This document shows positions 1 through 9,000 of a stretch of 64,000 bases of DNA, in pieces. Below the pieces are notes generated by a model. It had not been told where the DNA came from. It ran no database searches and saw nothing but the letters and a program-made list of their open reading frames with translations. This stretch comes from Mucilaginibacter sp. KACC 22773 (GTDB taxonomy: Bacteria > Bacteroidota > Bacteroidia > Sphingobacteriales > Sphingobacteriaceae), in contig NZ_CP117883.1 in the NCBI RefSeq assembly GCF_028736215.1, positions 5,518,001 to 5,582,000 of the forward strand, written 5' to 3'. A program made the translations under genes and the position numbers. Numbering within the stretch: position 1 is the first letter of the stretch; every line of letters starts with the position of its first letter.

Positions 1-226
1 AACCCGAGCTGGTTGGATAGGTATATGCAGTTGCGCTTTGCCTAATCGAGTTTTGATATAAATTTAAAGGCTGCACATCCGGACTTAAATTAATGACCTG
101 CAACTGCGTATTTGTACCTGTTATGTTTGTTGATTTACCGCACGATGCTATAAAGCAAAGCAGCAGCACCAATGGTGCGCCGGTAAATAGTGATAGTATT
201 AAGCCGTTTTTATGTTTATTATTCAT
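1..226 (-). CDS. DUF4397-type lipoprotein, partial (C-terminus outside window)
   Basis: This is the N-terminal 75 or so codons of a minus-strand gene that runs off the left edge. The ATG is at 224-226. The start encodes a basic N-terminus, a hydrophobic stretch and a lipobox-like end (FIASCGKS), so the product should be a lipoprotein. After the Cys comes a segment (LQVINLSPDVQPLNLYQN) that resembles the opening strand of DUF4397 domains. It starts four bases after the stop of the next gene, which is a DUF4397-like lipoprotein in the same direction, so the two probably form one operon of paralogues. No enzymatic function is known for DUF4397. The family call rests on a short fragment. Confidence 0.6.
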   Translation of the reverse strand, partial: MNNKHKNGLILSLFTGAPLVLLLCFIASCGKSTNITGTNTQLQVINLSPDVQPLNLYQNSIRQSATAYTYPTSSG

Positions 227-230
227 CTTA

Positions 231-953
231 TTATTCACTGCCACTATTAAATAAACCTACAAGAATACCAGCGTTTCCGGCCGGCAAAGCCGTTCCATAC
301 CCATAAAAGGTATAAATTTTACCTGCGGTCAAAGTTACTGTATCAACTTTAGGTAAAGTGGGGTAAGCCGCCCGATATATACCAATGTAATGAACACCCT
401 GTTTAATACGGGTAAACTCAGTCGACGTTTTAAAAGCGATATTTGTCTTCCAGGGGGTATCTATCGGCACCGTTCCGGTAGTTCCTCTTAATATAAAACT
501 CATATTGCCTGCGCTGGCCGAGGCATTCACAAATCTTACCCTGGCGTATGTGGCTTTCTTTGCGCTGTCAGTATCAAGTACCAGGGTATCAAGGGTACTA
601 AATACATCATCGCTGTTTTGGCCGGCTATGTATATGGTGTGGTCTGATGCCGAATCGGCCTGGAAAGGTTTGTTATAAAACGGCGTTGAAGCGCCATCAA
701 CCTTAAATGAGTAATTTTTAGTACCGGCAGGCACAGTAAGATAACCGAGCGAACCGCCCGGATAAAAAGTTGTTGTATTGTTAAAACGCGTACCGTTTAT
801 ATAAAAATTAACATTGGCGCTTGATACATTTACCACGTCAACAAAAGCCGTAACCGTTGACGTACTGGCAGGAGCATCGTTGCTCTTTTTACAGGATGCC
901 CAGCAGGCGCCTGCTGCCGCAATAAAAAACAAAACCTTTATCCTGGTATTCAT
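231..953 (-). CDS. DUF4397 domain-containing lipoprotein
   Basis: A 240-residue protein with a lipoprotein signal (hydrophobic residues 7-20, Cys21 in WASCKKS), so probably anchored in the periplasm or at the cell surface. The body is rich in beta-strand, Thr and Ser. The pattern FVDVVNVSSANVNFYING, followed later by VRFVNASASAGNMSFIL, matches the repeated strand motifs of the DUF4397 fold, which is common in Bacteroidota envelope proteins and has no assigned reaction. The following gene starts four bases downstream and encodes a similar lipoprotein, so they are probably co-transcribed. The repeat-rich gap upstream (954-1466) would have to hold the promoter. The role is unknown; structural or adhesive is a guess. 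Confidence 0.75.
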   Translation of the reverse strand: MNTRIKVLFFIAAAGACWASCKKSNDAPASTSTVTAFVDVVNVSSANVNFYINGTRFNNTTTFYPGGSLGYLTVPAGTKNYSFKVDGASTPFYNKPFQADSASDHTIYIAGQNSDDVFSTLDTLVLDTDSAKKATYARVRFVNASASAGNMSFILRGTTGTVPIDTPWKTNIAFKTSTEFTRIKQGVHYIGIYRAAYPTLPKVDTVTLTAGKIYTFYGYGTALPAGNAGILVGLFNSGSE

Positions 954-960
954 AGTTACG

Positions 961-989
961 TCAAAAGTCTTAAGTAGTAAGTCTTAAGT
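961..989. repeat. Tandem word repeat AAGTCTTAAGT
   Basis: The 11-mer AAGTCTTAAGT occurs at 965-975 and again at 979-989, just upstream of the DUF4397 gene start at 953. A related stretch with GTCAAAAGT and AAGTCTCAAGTC lies at 41174-41206. I found no reverse-complement arm nearby. It belongs with the other word-like intergenic arrays in this window. Confidence 0.55.
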
Positions 990-1069
990 TTTATCAATAT
1001 TCTTTTCATGTGCCTGCGGCCTTTTTTTAACCGGAAGAGCCGGGGTAACATGATATATCCAATTTTCCC

Positions 1070-1109
1070 GTCATCCTGAGGTACGAAGGATCTATCAGTC
1101 ATGTATGAC
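1070..1109. repeat. GTCATCCTGAGGTACGAAGG interspersed element (short copy)
   Basis: The stretch beginning GTCATCCTGAGGTACGAAGG (1070-1089) is followed at 1098-1109 by the palindrome GTCATGTATGAC. Elements that begin GTCAT and end ATGAC recur at 46744-46823, 46839-46932 and 59537-59694. The GAGGTACGA core is shared with the 59537 element. The class assignment is by eye. Confidence 0.5.
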
Positions 1110-1185
1110 AAAAGTTCACAGATACCTCGTATCGAGTCATGACGTGTTGTAGTTTACACACATATTCGTTTGAACGCCGGCTACA

Positions 1186-1329
1186 ACTCACCCCGGCTAC
1201 GCTACGCTGGCCGACCCTCTCTCCGGCTAAAGCCGCAAAGAGAGTAAACCCCAATTTTCTTTTTTTTCGCCCCTCTATGCGACGAAGTCGGAGAGAGGGG
1301 CAGACGGGCGGAGCCTCGTCGGGGTGAGT
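1186..1329. repeat. 144-nt palindromic interspersed element
   Basis: The termini are an exact inverted repeat, ACTCACCCCG at 1186-1195 and CGGGGTGAGT at 1320-1329. Inside are two GA/CT-rich arms (CCTCTCTCCGGCTAAAGCCG near 1215 and CGGAGAGAGGGG near 1290) that can fold into further hairpins. Open frames cross it on both strands, but they show no protein-like composition and I treat them as spurious. It resembles non-autonomous palindromic repeats that are dispersed in Bacteroidota intergenic regions. Confidence 0.55.
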
Positions 1330-1406
1330 CTTCGCCTCTATACTCCCCCCTTTTACATTCCCATCACTAATAACTCCCGCCCGAAACATTTGTTATCCGT
1401 GCCGAA

Positions 1407-1435
1407 CAAAAAAGTCCGGTTTTTAAAGCCGGACT
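1407..1435 (-). terminator. Rho-independent terminator of dnaN
   Basis: Read on the minus strand, AGTCCGG, a 9-nt loop and CCGGACT (1413-1435) are followed directly by a run of six T. It lies 32 nt downstream of the dnaN stop codon. Confidence 0.75.
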
Positions 1436-1466
1436 CTGTTTTTGGATTTATAATTTAAGTTTACAC

Positions 1467-2591
1467 TTAAGCATAGCTATTGAGCATCACCGGCATAACC
1501 AGCATCAGCACATCTTCATTTTCATCACCACCCTGTGGCAGCAGTAAGCCGGCGCGGTTTGGAGTCGACATCTCCAAAGATACTTCTTCGCAACTTAAAT
1601 TCTTCAACATTTCTATTAAAAATCTTGCGTTAAAGCCAATTTCCATGTCATCACCTTCATACTGGCAGGTTAAACGCTCGTGAGCCTCGTTTGCAAAGTC
1701 AATATCTTCTGATGATATGTTTAACTCGCTGCCATTTATTTTAAGCCTTACCTGGTGGGTTGTTTTGTTGGCATAAATAGCCACACGGTTTAACGAGCCC
1801 AGAAAGGTAAGCCTGTCGATAGTTAATTTATTAGGATTATTCTGAGGAATAACAGCCTCGTAATCAGGATAACGCTCATCTATTAACCTACAAACAAGGT
1901 TAATATGGTTAAATTTAAAAAACGCGCTGGTTGAGTTATACTCCACAGATACGTTTACATCATCGTTTGGCAATGCCGATTTTAGTAGCGTTAGCGCTTT
2001 TTTAGGCAATATAAACGCGGTAGTGCTTGCAGCTTTGGCGTCCTTACGGCGGTAACGTACCAGCTTGTGGGCATCGGTAGCTACAAAAGTAAGGTGCTGT
2101 GTGCTTAACTGGCAGTAAACGCCCGTCATGGCGGGGCGCAGTTCATCGTTACTTACCGCGAAGATGGTTTTATTAATAGCCTCGGCCAAAACAGATGCCG
2201 GCAGGTTTACTGACGATGCGTTTTCGACAACAGGGATCTTCGGAAAATCTTCACCATTCTCGCCGCTTAGTTTGTATTTACCATCACCGGCGTTTATTTC
2301 GATAGCAAAAGTTTGGTCATCAACCGAAAAAGCCACCGGCTGCTCCGGTAACGATTTTAAGGTCTCTAACAAAATACGCGATGGTATGGCAATACGGCCA
2401 TTCTCCTTAGCTTCAACAGTTAAGGAAGTGGTCATGCTGGTTTGCAGGTCTGTTGCCGAAATGGTTAAGTTTCCTTCCTTTATCTCGAACAAAAAGTTTT
2501 CCAGTATAGGCAAAACAGTGCTGTTGCTTAAAGCACCGCTTACTGCCTGCAGTTGTTTGAGTAAAGTTGTGGTAGAAACAATAAATCTCAT
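1467..2591 (-). CDS. dnaN: DNA polymerase III subunit beta (sliding clamp)
   Basis: The 374-residue product is the ring-shaped processivity clamp that tethers DNA polymerase III to DNA. Length and composition fit three consecutive clamp domains of about 120 residues each. The N-terminus (MRFIVSTTTLLKQLQAVSGAL) and the C-terminal MLVMPVMLN region, which contributes to the protein-binding cleft, are characteristic. It stands apart from dnaA, as is usual in Bacteroidota. A strong terminator follows at 1407-1435. The ATG start gives the canonical N-terminal strand. The fused gldFG gene ends 33 nt upstream of it, on the same strand. Confidence 0.95.
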   Translation of the reverse strand: MRFIVSTTTLLKQLQAVSGALSNSTVLPILENFLFEIKEGNLTISATDLQTSMTTSLTVEAKENGRIAIPSRILLETLKSLPEQPVAFSVDDQTFAIEINAGDGKYKLSGENGEDFPKIPVVENASSVNLPASVLAEAINKTIFAVSNDELRPAMTGVYCQLSTQHLTFVATDAHKLVRYRRKDAKAASTTAFILPKKALTLLKSALPNDDVNVSVEYNSTSAFFKFNHINLVCRLIDERYPDYEAVIPQNNPNKLTIDRLTFLGSLNRVAIYANKTTHQVRLKINGSELNISSEDIDFANEAHERLTCQYEGDDMEIGFNARFLIEMLKNLSCEEVSLEMSTPNRAGLLLPQGGDENEDVLMLVMPVMLNSYA

Positions 2592-2624
2592 ATGGGTCTA
2601 ATTAATCTATCAAAAATATAAAAT

Positions 2625-5030
2625 TTAATGGGCATACTTCCGCTTGCGGATATAATGTTGAAAAATAGCACATATTAACACTAAAGCAAGTGGGCCAACC
2701 GTATTTACCAGTTGCCAGTATAATTTTTCGTTGCGGATGCGGGCACGGTTAAGCAGGCGGATCTTAATCTCTTTGGTACGCAGGGCAATAAGGCCCGAAT
2801 CGTCGGTCATGTAATCGGCAATGTTAAGCAGCAGGGTTTTGTTGCCGTAACTTTGCTGGGTGTAATGGTCGTAACCTAACGGATACGGCGAACCATCGCT
2901 GCCTATCTGATTTTTCAAAATGTCTCCATCGCTTATCACTACCATTTTGGTGGGCACACTTTCGGGCATAATGGCTACGGCCTCGCCCAAACTATCGGGC
3001 AACGGACGGTTGCGCCAATCGGATGCAAACTTCCCTTCCAGCAATACGGCAACCGTTTTGGGCGTGCCCTGGAAGTCTTTAGGGTTTGGCTCCTGCTCCA
3101 GCGCCTGTAACGACAGGATATGTGGCGCGCTTATCTTTTTATTGTAGGGCGATGATGCCAGCAGGATAGTTTTTTTAACGTTTTTGGTATCCAGCAAATC
3201 AATAGTGCTGGCAAATTCGCTGTGTATCGCATCCAGGTTTTTTACTATGGGGTGTTTAGAATAGGGCATAAACAGCGGGTAATATAACCAGGGCAGCATC
3301 TGGATTTGCGCCTGGCCGCCAACCTCGCCGGTACTTACCGGGATGGGCGAACAGCTCATATCGGCAATCAAATCATAATTGATGCGCACTCCGTAGCGAA
3401 ACAGCTGATCATCCAGGTTAAGCTGCTTGGGGAACGACATTTGCTCGCCGCCGTGGCCGCGCAGGCTATCCAGCTCGGCGCTTACCTGGTCAATCGTCCA
3501 CAGCACTTTGCCGCCGCGCATAATGTACTGGTCGAGCTTAAACTTCTCCAGTTCGGTAAATTTACGGTCGGGTTTTGGGATAACCAATAGTTTAATGTTT
3601 TGTAACGCCTTAAACGGAATGGTAGCCAGGTTTAACCTACCCACTTCGAAACCATCCGACAGCGATTTCATGGCATCATTCAGCTGCACATCGGTAAGCT
3701 CATGATGGCCTTCGGTAAAACCAATCTGCGGTTTGCCGCCGCTTACCGCTTTTTTTATGGCCGATGTAAAGGCATACTCCAGGTTTTGAACCGAGATATT
3801 GATCTGCTCCTCATCTGACGATCCGATACGGGTTTGTACCAGGTTAACCACCACTTCTTTGTCGCCCGATTTTACAACAGCCTCGGGGAATATTAACTTT
3901 TGCGATACGCCATCATCAGTTTTAAAGCTGATGTTTTGGCCTACCACCCCTTTAGATTCATAATCCTCATAAGCTTCTTTTTGCTTATCATCGGGCAGTT
4001 TTTTGATAGTTGATAACAGATCGACAAATTCAAATTGGATATTGCCATGGCTATAAGCCTTTAAATCGGTTATCATATCGCGGGCGGCACCTTGCAGGCG
4101 TTTCATCCCGGCAGGCAAACCACTGCCCTGCAGGTAAACCGTAATTTTTACCGGTTTTGATAAATCGTTTATAATTTTCCTGCTGATGGGCGATATGGTA
4201 AAGCGTTTCTCGGTAGTAAAATCAAACCGGGTAAAGGCAAACTGCGCTATAATACCAATTAATATAAAAGCCGATATTAAACCAACCATAACCGTGGTAT
4301 TTAGCTGCTTTTGCCGCTGCTTTATCAGTATAAACAAGGTAAGCCATATAAAAGCGCTGGCCACCAATAAAAAGTAAACCAAATCGCGCGTATCCAGCAC
4401 ACCACGGCTTACCGATTGGTAGTGCTGGGTTATACCCAGGCTTTGCAGGCCCAGATCTTGCAATGATAGCATCTGGCTCAGGGAATCAAACCCGCTGTAA
4501 AAAAAGAAACACAGGAAAACTGCAATGGTAAAAGCAATAATTTGATTTTTGGTGATAGACGATGCAAACAAACCTATAGCGGCGAACGCTGCCCCCAACA
4601 AGAACAACCCGATGTACGAGCCTATAACTGCGCCGGTATCAATATTGCCTTGTGGCGTACCCAGTATACTTACCGAGTAGTAATAAATGAGCGTAGGCAG
4701 TAGTGCAAACAGTACAATGAGCAGGCAGGCAAAGTATTTACCCAACACAATTTCCCAATCTTTTAACGGGCGGGTAAAAAGCAGTTCAAATGTTCCTTCT
4801 TTACGTTCCTCGGCCAGCGAGCGCATGGTGATGGCCGGTATCAGGAACATGAACAGGTAGGGCGCGGTACTAAACAGGCTGTCGAGGCCGGCATAACCGT
4901 AATCCAGGATGCTGGAATCAGGAAATACCCAAAGGAACAAACCCAAAACCAGTAAAAAAACGCCAATGGTAACGTAAGCCACCAACGAACTGAGGTATGA
5001 TGTTATTTCTTTTTTGAGGATGCTAAGCAC
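2625..5030 (-). CDS. Fused GldF-GldG ABC transporter permease/auxiliary protein
   Basis: One 801-residue frame joins two proteins that are separate in Flavobacterium. Residues 1 to about 240 form a six-helix ABC-2 permease like GldF, with the SLAEERKEGTFELL motif after the second helix. From about residue 245 a new transmembrane helix leads into a GldG-like periplasmic region with the TISPISRKIINDLSKPVKITVYLQ signature. A final helix and a basic tail (HYIRKRKYAH) close the protein. The start is GTG at 5030 and puts the methionine where GldF proteins begin. In gliding species GldF and GldG work with the ATPase GldA, which is not in this window. Related transporters occur in non-gliding species, so motility should not be assumed. 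Confidence 0.85.
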   Translation of the reverse strand: MLSILKKEITSYLSSLVAYVTIGVFLLVLGLFLWVFPDSSILDYGYAGLDSLFSTAPYLFMFLIPAITMRSLAEERKEGTFELLFTRPLKDWEIVLGKYFACLLIVLFALLPTLIYYYSVSILGTPQGNIDTGAVIGSYIGLFLLGAAFAAIGLFASSITKNQIIAFTIAVFLCFFFYSGFDSLSQMLSLQDLGLQSLGITQHYQSVSRGVLDTRDLVYFLLVASAFIWLTLFILIKQRQKQLNTTVMVGLISAFILIGIIAQFAFTRFDFTTEKRFTISPISRKIINDLSKPVKITVYLQGSGLPAGMKRLQGAARDMITDLKAYSHGNIQFEFVDLLSTIKKLPDDKQKEAYEDYESKGVVGQNISFKTDDGVSQKLIFPEAVVKSGDKEVVVNLVQTRIGSSDEEQINISVQNLEYAFTSAIKKAVSGGKPQIGFTEGHHELTDVQLNDAMKSLSDGFEVGRLNLATIPFKALQNIKLLVIPKPDRKFTELEKFKLDQYIMRGGKVLWTIDQVSAELDSLRGHGGEQMSFPKQLNLDDQLFRYGVRINYDLIADMSCSPIPVSTGEVGGQAQIQMLPWLYYPLFMPYSKHPIVKNLDAIHSEFASTIDLLDTKNVKKTILLASSPYNKKISAPHILSLQALEQEPNPKDFQGTPKTVAVLLEGKFASDWRNRPLPDSLGEAVAIMPESVPTKMVVISDGDILKNQIGSDGSPYPLGYDHYTQQSYGNKTLLLNIADYMTDDSGLIALRTKEIKIRLLNRARIRNEKLYWQLVNTVGPLALVLICAIFQHYIRKRKYAH

Positions 5031-5089
5031 TGCCGTATATAATATGCTGAAACGCCGAAATTACAACAATAATATTTAAAGTGGAAAGG

Positions 5090-5230
5090 TTCATTGGTTC
5101 ATTGGTTCATTGGAACGCGGGCATAGCGGGCAAAAAGCAGTCGACTGTAACAGACTTACGAAGTTTTGAAAACTTCGTAAGTCTTTCGGCAAGTGTGTCA
5201 ACGAATAACCACCAGACAAGACCAATGAAC
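5090..5230. repeat. TTCATTGG word array with inverted arm
   Basis: Three perfect tandem copies of TTCATTGG lie at 5090-5113. The reverse complement CCAATGAAC is at 5222-5230, followed by the related AAGTGAACG. Between them is the 33-nt palindrome at 5152-5184. The element lies between the divergent gldFG and response regulator genes. Confidence 0.6.
5152..5184. repeat. 33-nt perfect palindrome, copy 1
   Basis: Two perfect 16-nt arms (AGACTTACGAAGTTTT and its complement) flank a single G. A diverged copy of the same length is at 56639-56671. The RNA would form a very stable hairpin. Here it lies between two gene starts, so it is not an ordinary terminator of either neighbour. Confidence 0.7.
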
Positions 5231-5288
5231 AAGTGAACGATTTATAATTGGCACCTAAATTGCATACCAACTGCTAAATGAAAAGATT

Positions 5289-5687
5289 ATGTGCCGGCTT
5301 TTGATAATTGATGATAACCCGATTGAACACCTGATTTTACAGCGGATGATTGACTCCGGCAATCTCTTTCAACATGTTTCACATAGCTCGGATGCCCGGG
5401 TGCAAATTGAATCGCTTAGAGAAAACAGCAGTTTTAACGATAAGCTTCCCGATTTGATATTTTTAGATCTTCATATGCCCGATTTTAACGGATGGGAATT
5501 TCTGAAACACTTTAAGGAGTTAATTCCACTGTTTAACAAAACGGTTGATGTGTACATCGTATCATCGTCAATTGATCCCAGGGACTTTTCAAGATCAAAA
5601 AATTATCCGTTCGTCAAATCCTTTGTTTCAAAACCTCTTAGTAAACAAACTTTAAACGATACCTATTTAAGGTACTCCGCAGCGTAA
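5289..5687 (+). CDS. Single-domain response regulator (CheY-like)
   Basis: The 132 residues are one receiver domain with no output domain. The acidic pair is Asp8-Asp9 (LLIIDDNP), the phosphorylation site is Asp60 (LIFLDLHMPD), Ser residues stand at the switch position (VSSS, 92-94), and Lys115 is in SKPLSK. Such proteins pass phosphate between kinases and other partners or act by binding a target. The only kinase nearby is the hybrid kinase at 6067-10221, on the opposite strand and convergent, so partnership is not shown. An ATG 11 nt upstream is out of frame and closes after eight codons, so 5289 is the start. Confidence 0.88.
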   Translation: MCRLLIIDDNPIEHLILQRMIDSGNLFQHVSHSSDARVQIESLRENSSFNDKLPDLIFLDLHMPDFNGWEFLKHFKELIPLFNKTVDVYIVSSSIDPRDFSRSKNYPFVKSFVSKPLSKQTLNDTYLRYSAA

Positions 5688-6066
5688 CAGGGCAAACGTG
5701 ACTAATTGGGTTAACATAACTTAACACATTTCAAAAATATTTTTTTTATAAATATTTAATAGTCAATATTTTATATTTTAACATGGTTAACACTAAACTA
5801 ATCACGAAATTTAGGCGCATCCAATATTTGTGCCTGTTGTTGGCTCAATAAAAGTCCCTTTGGTACCTGGATCATTTAACCAGTATCAGGCAATAAAAAC
5901 AAGGTATCGTTTGGTGCTTATATCTTCCCCGCGCAATAAGCTTATTCCCTTAGCTATTATTAATTAACAGCTTTTCGCCGTCAACTATTTAGACACGTTT
6001 GACCAGAGCGGCGTAAGCACTTTCATCATCAGGACACGTTATTAATTCACTTCGCTCAACTTAACC
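5688..6066. other. Intergenic region without recognised gene
   Basis: This 379-nt AT-rich gap lies between the 3' ends of the response regulator (+) and the hybrid kinase (-). It holds a small near-palindrome, GTTAACATAACTTAAC, near 5710. I see no gene and no convincing terminator. Confidence 0.5.
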
Positions 6067-9000
6067 CTAATAATCCTGTGTTTTTTTCCACCATTTTTCT
6101 ATCGCCGATAGTATCTCATCCACTTTTATAGGTTTACTCAGGTAATCATCCATGCCGGCGGCAAGGCATGCCCCACGGTCTTCGGGCATGGCATTGGCCG
6201 TCATTGCCACTATAACAGGTTGATGAACATTTCTCAGCCTGATTCGCCTGGTGGCCTCCAGCCCATCCATCTCGGGCATCTGAACGTCCATAAAAATCAG
6301 CCCATATTTTTTGCGGGTAAGCGAATCCAAAGCTGCCAGCCCATTTGGTGCCACATCAGGCGCATAACCCATTTTTGTGAGGACCCGCATGGCCAATTTC
6401 TGATTAATCAGGTTATCTTCTGCTATCAGGATATCTATAGGATATTGTCTGGCAAATTCTTCAGTGAACAGGTTTCCGCGCACATGGGGTTCGTGGGCCA
6501 CATCAACCTTTTTTAACTGGCTAATAATAGCGCTATAGAGCACATGATATTTAACAGGTTTGGCTATTACGGCGTTAAAAAGACCAGGTTCTTTTTTATT
6601 TTGCTCGTGACTTGCAGGCCCAAGCAAAATCACGCGCACAGCGGGGTAGCTGGCCCGTATATGCCTTGCCATCTGAAAGCCATCCATTTCGGGCATATTA
6701 AAATCGGCCAACACCAGGTCAATCTTATCATTCACAGCCAATATTTCCAGGGCTTCGCTCCCCGACGCTATCGCCGTTGCAGCAAATTCCCATTGTGCAA
6801 GTTGCGCCTGCAATACCCCGCGGCTTGCTTCATTATCATCAACAATCAATATATTTTTTCCTTGCAAGCTGGTGTGGCTTTCCATATGTTCGGCCATACC
6901 GCTTTGATGCCCTTTTGCCGATTTAATATGGAAGCAAAAAGTAGTACCTTTCCCAAATTCGCTTTCAACTTTAATTTCGCCGCCCATCAATTCAATCAGC
7001 CGTTTGCTAATGGTAAGGCCCAGCCCGCTCCCACCGTATTTGCGGGTTGTACCCGAGTCGACCTGCGAAAAAGCCTGAAAAAGCTTGTCTAATTTTTCGG
7101 CTGGTATTCCAATCCCGGTATCGCGCACGCTAAACGATAAAGCAAAATCCTGGTTGTGCCCGGGCAGCATACTTACATTAATAACAATCTCGCCCTGTAC
7201 GGTAAACTTAACGGCATTGCTCACCAGGTTTAGCAGTACTTGCCGCAGGCGCAGTTCGTCGCCAAAAACAATTGCCGGAACATCGGGTGCAATCTGGTAA
7301 AGCAACTCAAGGTTGGGTTTAAGCGCACCGCCTGCAAATACATCCAGGGTACCCTCAATACAGTTCCTCAGGTCGAAATCGTTTTCATCCAGCTCCATTT
7401 TCCCGGATTCTATTTTCGAAAAATCCAGAATATCGTTAATTACGGATAACAGCGCATCGCCACAATTTTTAATGGTTTCGGTATACTCTTCCTGCTCGGG
7501 GGTAAGTTGCGTACCAGATAAAAGCATGGCCATGCCTACTACACCGTTCATGGGAGTGCGTATTTCGTGACTCATGGTAGCCATAAAAAGGCTTTTAGCA
7601 GCGTTAGCCTGCTCGGCCTCCATGCGTGCTTTATGCTCATCAATCGTCATTTTGGCCAACAGCTCGGTACGTTCCTGTACCTGCCGCTCCAACACCAGTT
7701 GCCGTAGTTTGATAGATCTTAACCGGTACCTGAAAAGCCCGTAAATGGCGGAAGCCAAAAACATAACGGCAAGCAATTTAAACCACCATGTTAACCAAAA
7801 TGGCGGTACAATAGTAATTTTAAGTGCGGTTGCCACCGGCGACCATTGCCCGGCGCTATTCTGGTACTTTATTTTAAAATAGTATTCGCCGGCGGGCAGG
7901 TTGGTGTAGGAGGCAGTATTCCTGCTCCCGACTTCACTCCACTGGGTATCATAATTCTGCAGGATAAAGGCGTATTTTTTCCTGTCGGCAGAAGCAAAGT
8001 CGAGGGCAGCATATTCCATCGAGATATCAGATTGCCGGTAGGATAGGGTAATACTCCTGGTATCAGCTATATCCTGCTTCAGCGCGTTTAGATTATCAGC
8101 GCCTATTACGGTGTTTATTGGTTTATTAAAAATAAGCAATGACGTTACTACCACCGGCGAAAATGGTGCAGGCCGGGCTATCCGTGCCGGGTAAAAAGCA
8201 TTAAAGCCGTTGATACCCCCGAAAAAAATCTCGCCACTGTTTGTCTTTAAAGCCGAATGCGGTTTAAAGTCATCGCCCTGCAAGCCATCTTCGGTAGTAT
8301 AATTTTTAAACAACCGGGCAACCGGGTTGTACATCGATATGCCGTTATTGGTACTTACCCAAAAATTACCGGCGCCGTCCTCTTTTATTGCATAAATAAT
8401 ATCGCTGGCCAGGCCATCTTTTTTGGTAAAAACCGTAAAATGCTTAGTAACCGGGTCAAACAAATTAAGGCCGCTAATAGTGCAAAGCCATAATTTACCC
8501 TTGCTATCTAAAAAAACATCCGTGACCGTGTTACCGCTCAGGCTGTTTTGGCCATCATGGTGCCTGAAATGGGTAAAAACGCCTGTTTTATTATCTAACA
8601 TATCAAGGCCGTTATCATATGTGCCAATCCATAAGTTGCCGTTACGGTCTTCGCACAAATCATAAATGCGGTTGCTGCTGATGCTTTGCGGGTTATGCGC
8701 ATCGTACCTGAAATGTTTAAACTTACCGGTTTTACGGTCATAAAAATCAAGCCCGTCATTAAATGTCCCCAGCCATGTGTTTTGATCTTTGGTATGTAGT
8801 ATGGCGTAAATGTTATTTCCGCCTGGCCCATCCGGTTTAGCGGGGGTTACTTTAAAATTTTTGAATATGCCCGTTTTGGGATTAAATATACTGAATCCAT
8901 CGCCCCAGGTGCCAATCCATAGGTTTCCATCGGGGTGTTGGGTTGTAGTTAGCACATAATTGCCGGTAATACCGTTTTTACCGGCCGGAGGCTGTTTATA

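Noticed and set aside
1099-1389. 96-residue open frame on the minus strand (and a 62-residue one opposite)
   Set aside because: They lie across the palindromic element at 1186-1329, have Arg/Ser-rich, non-protein-like composition and no family resemblance.
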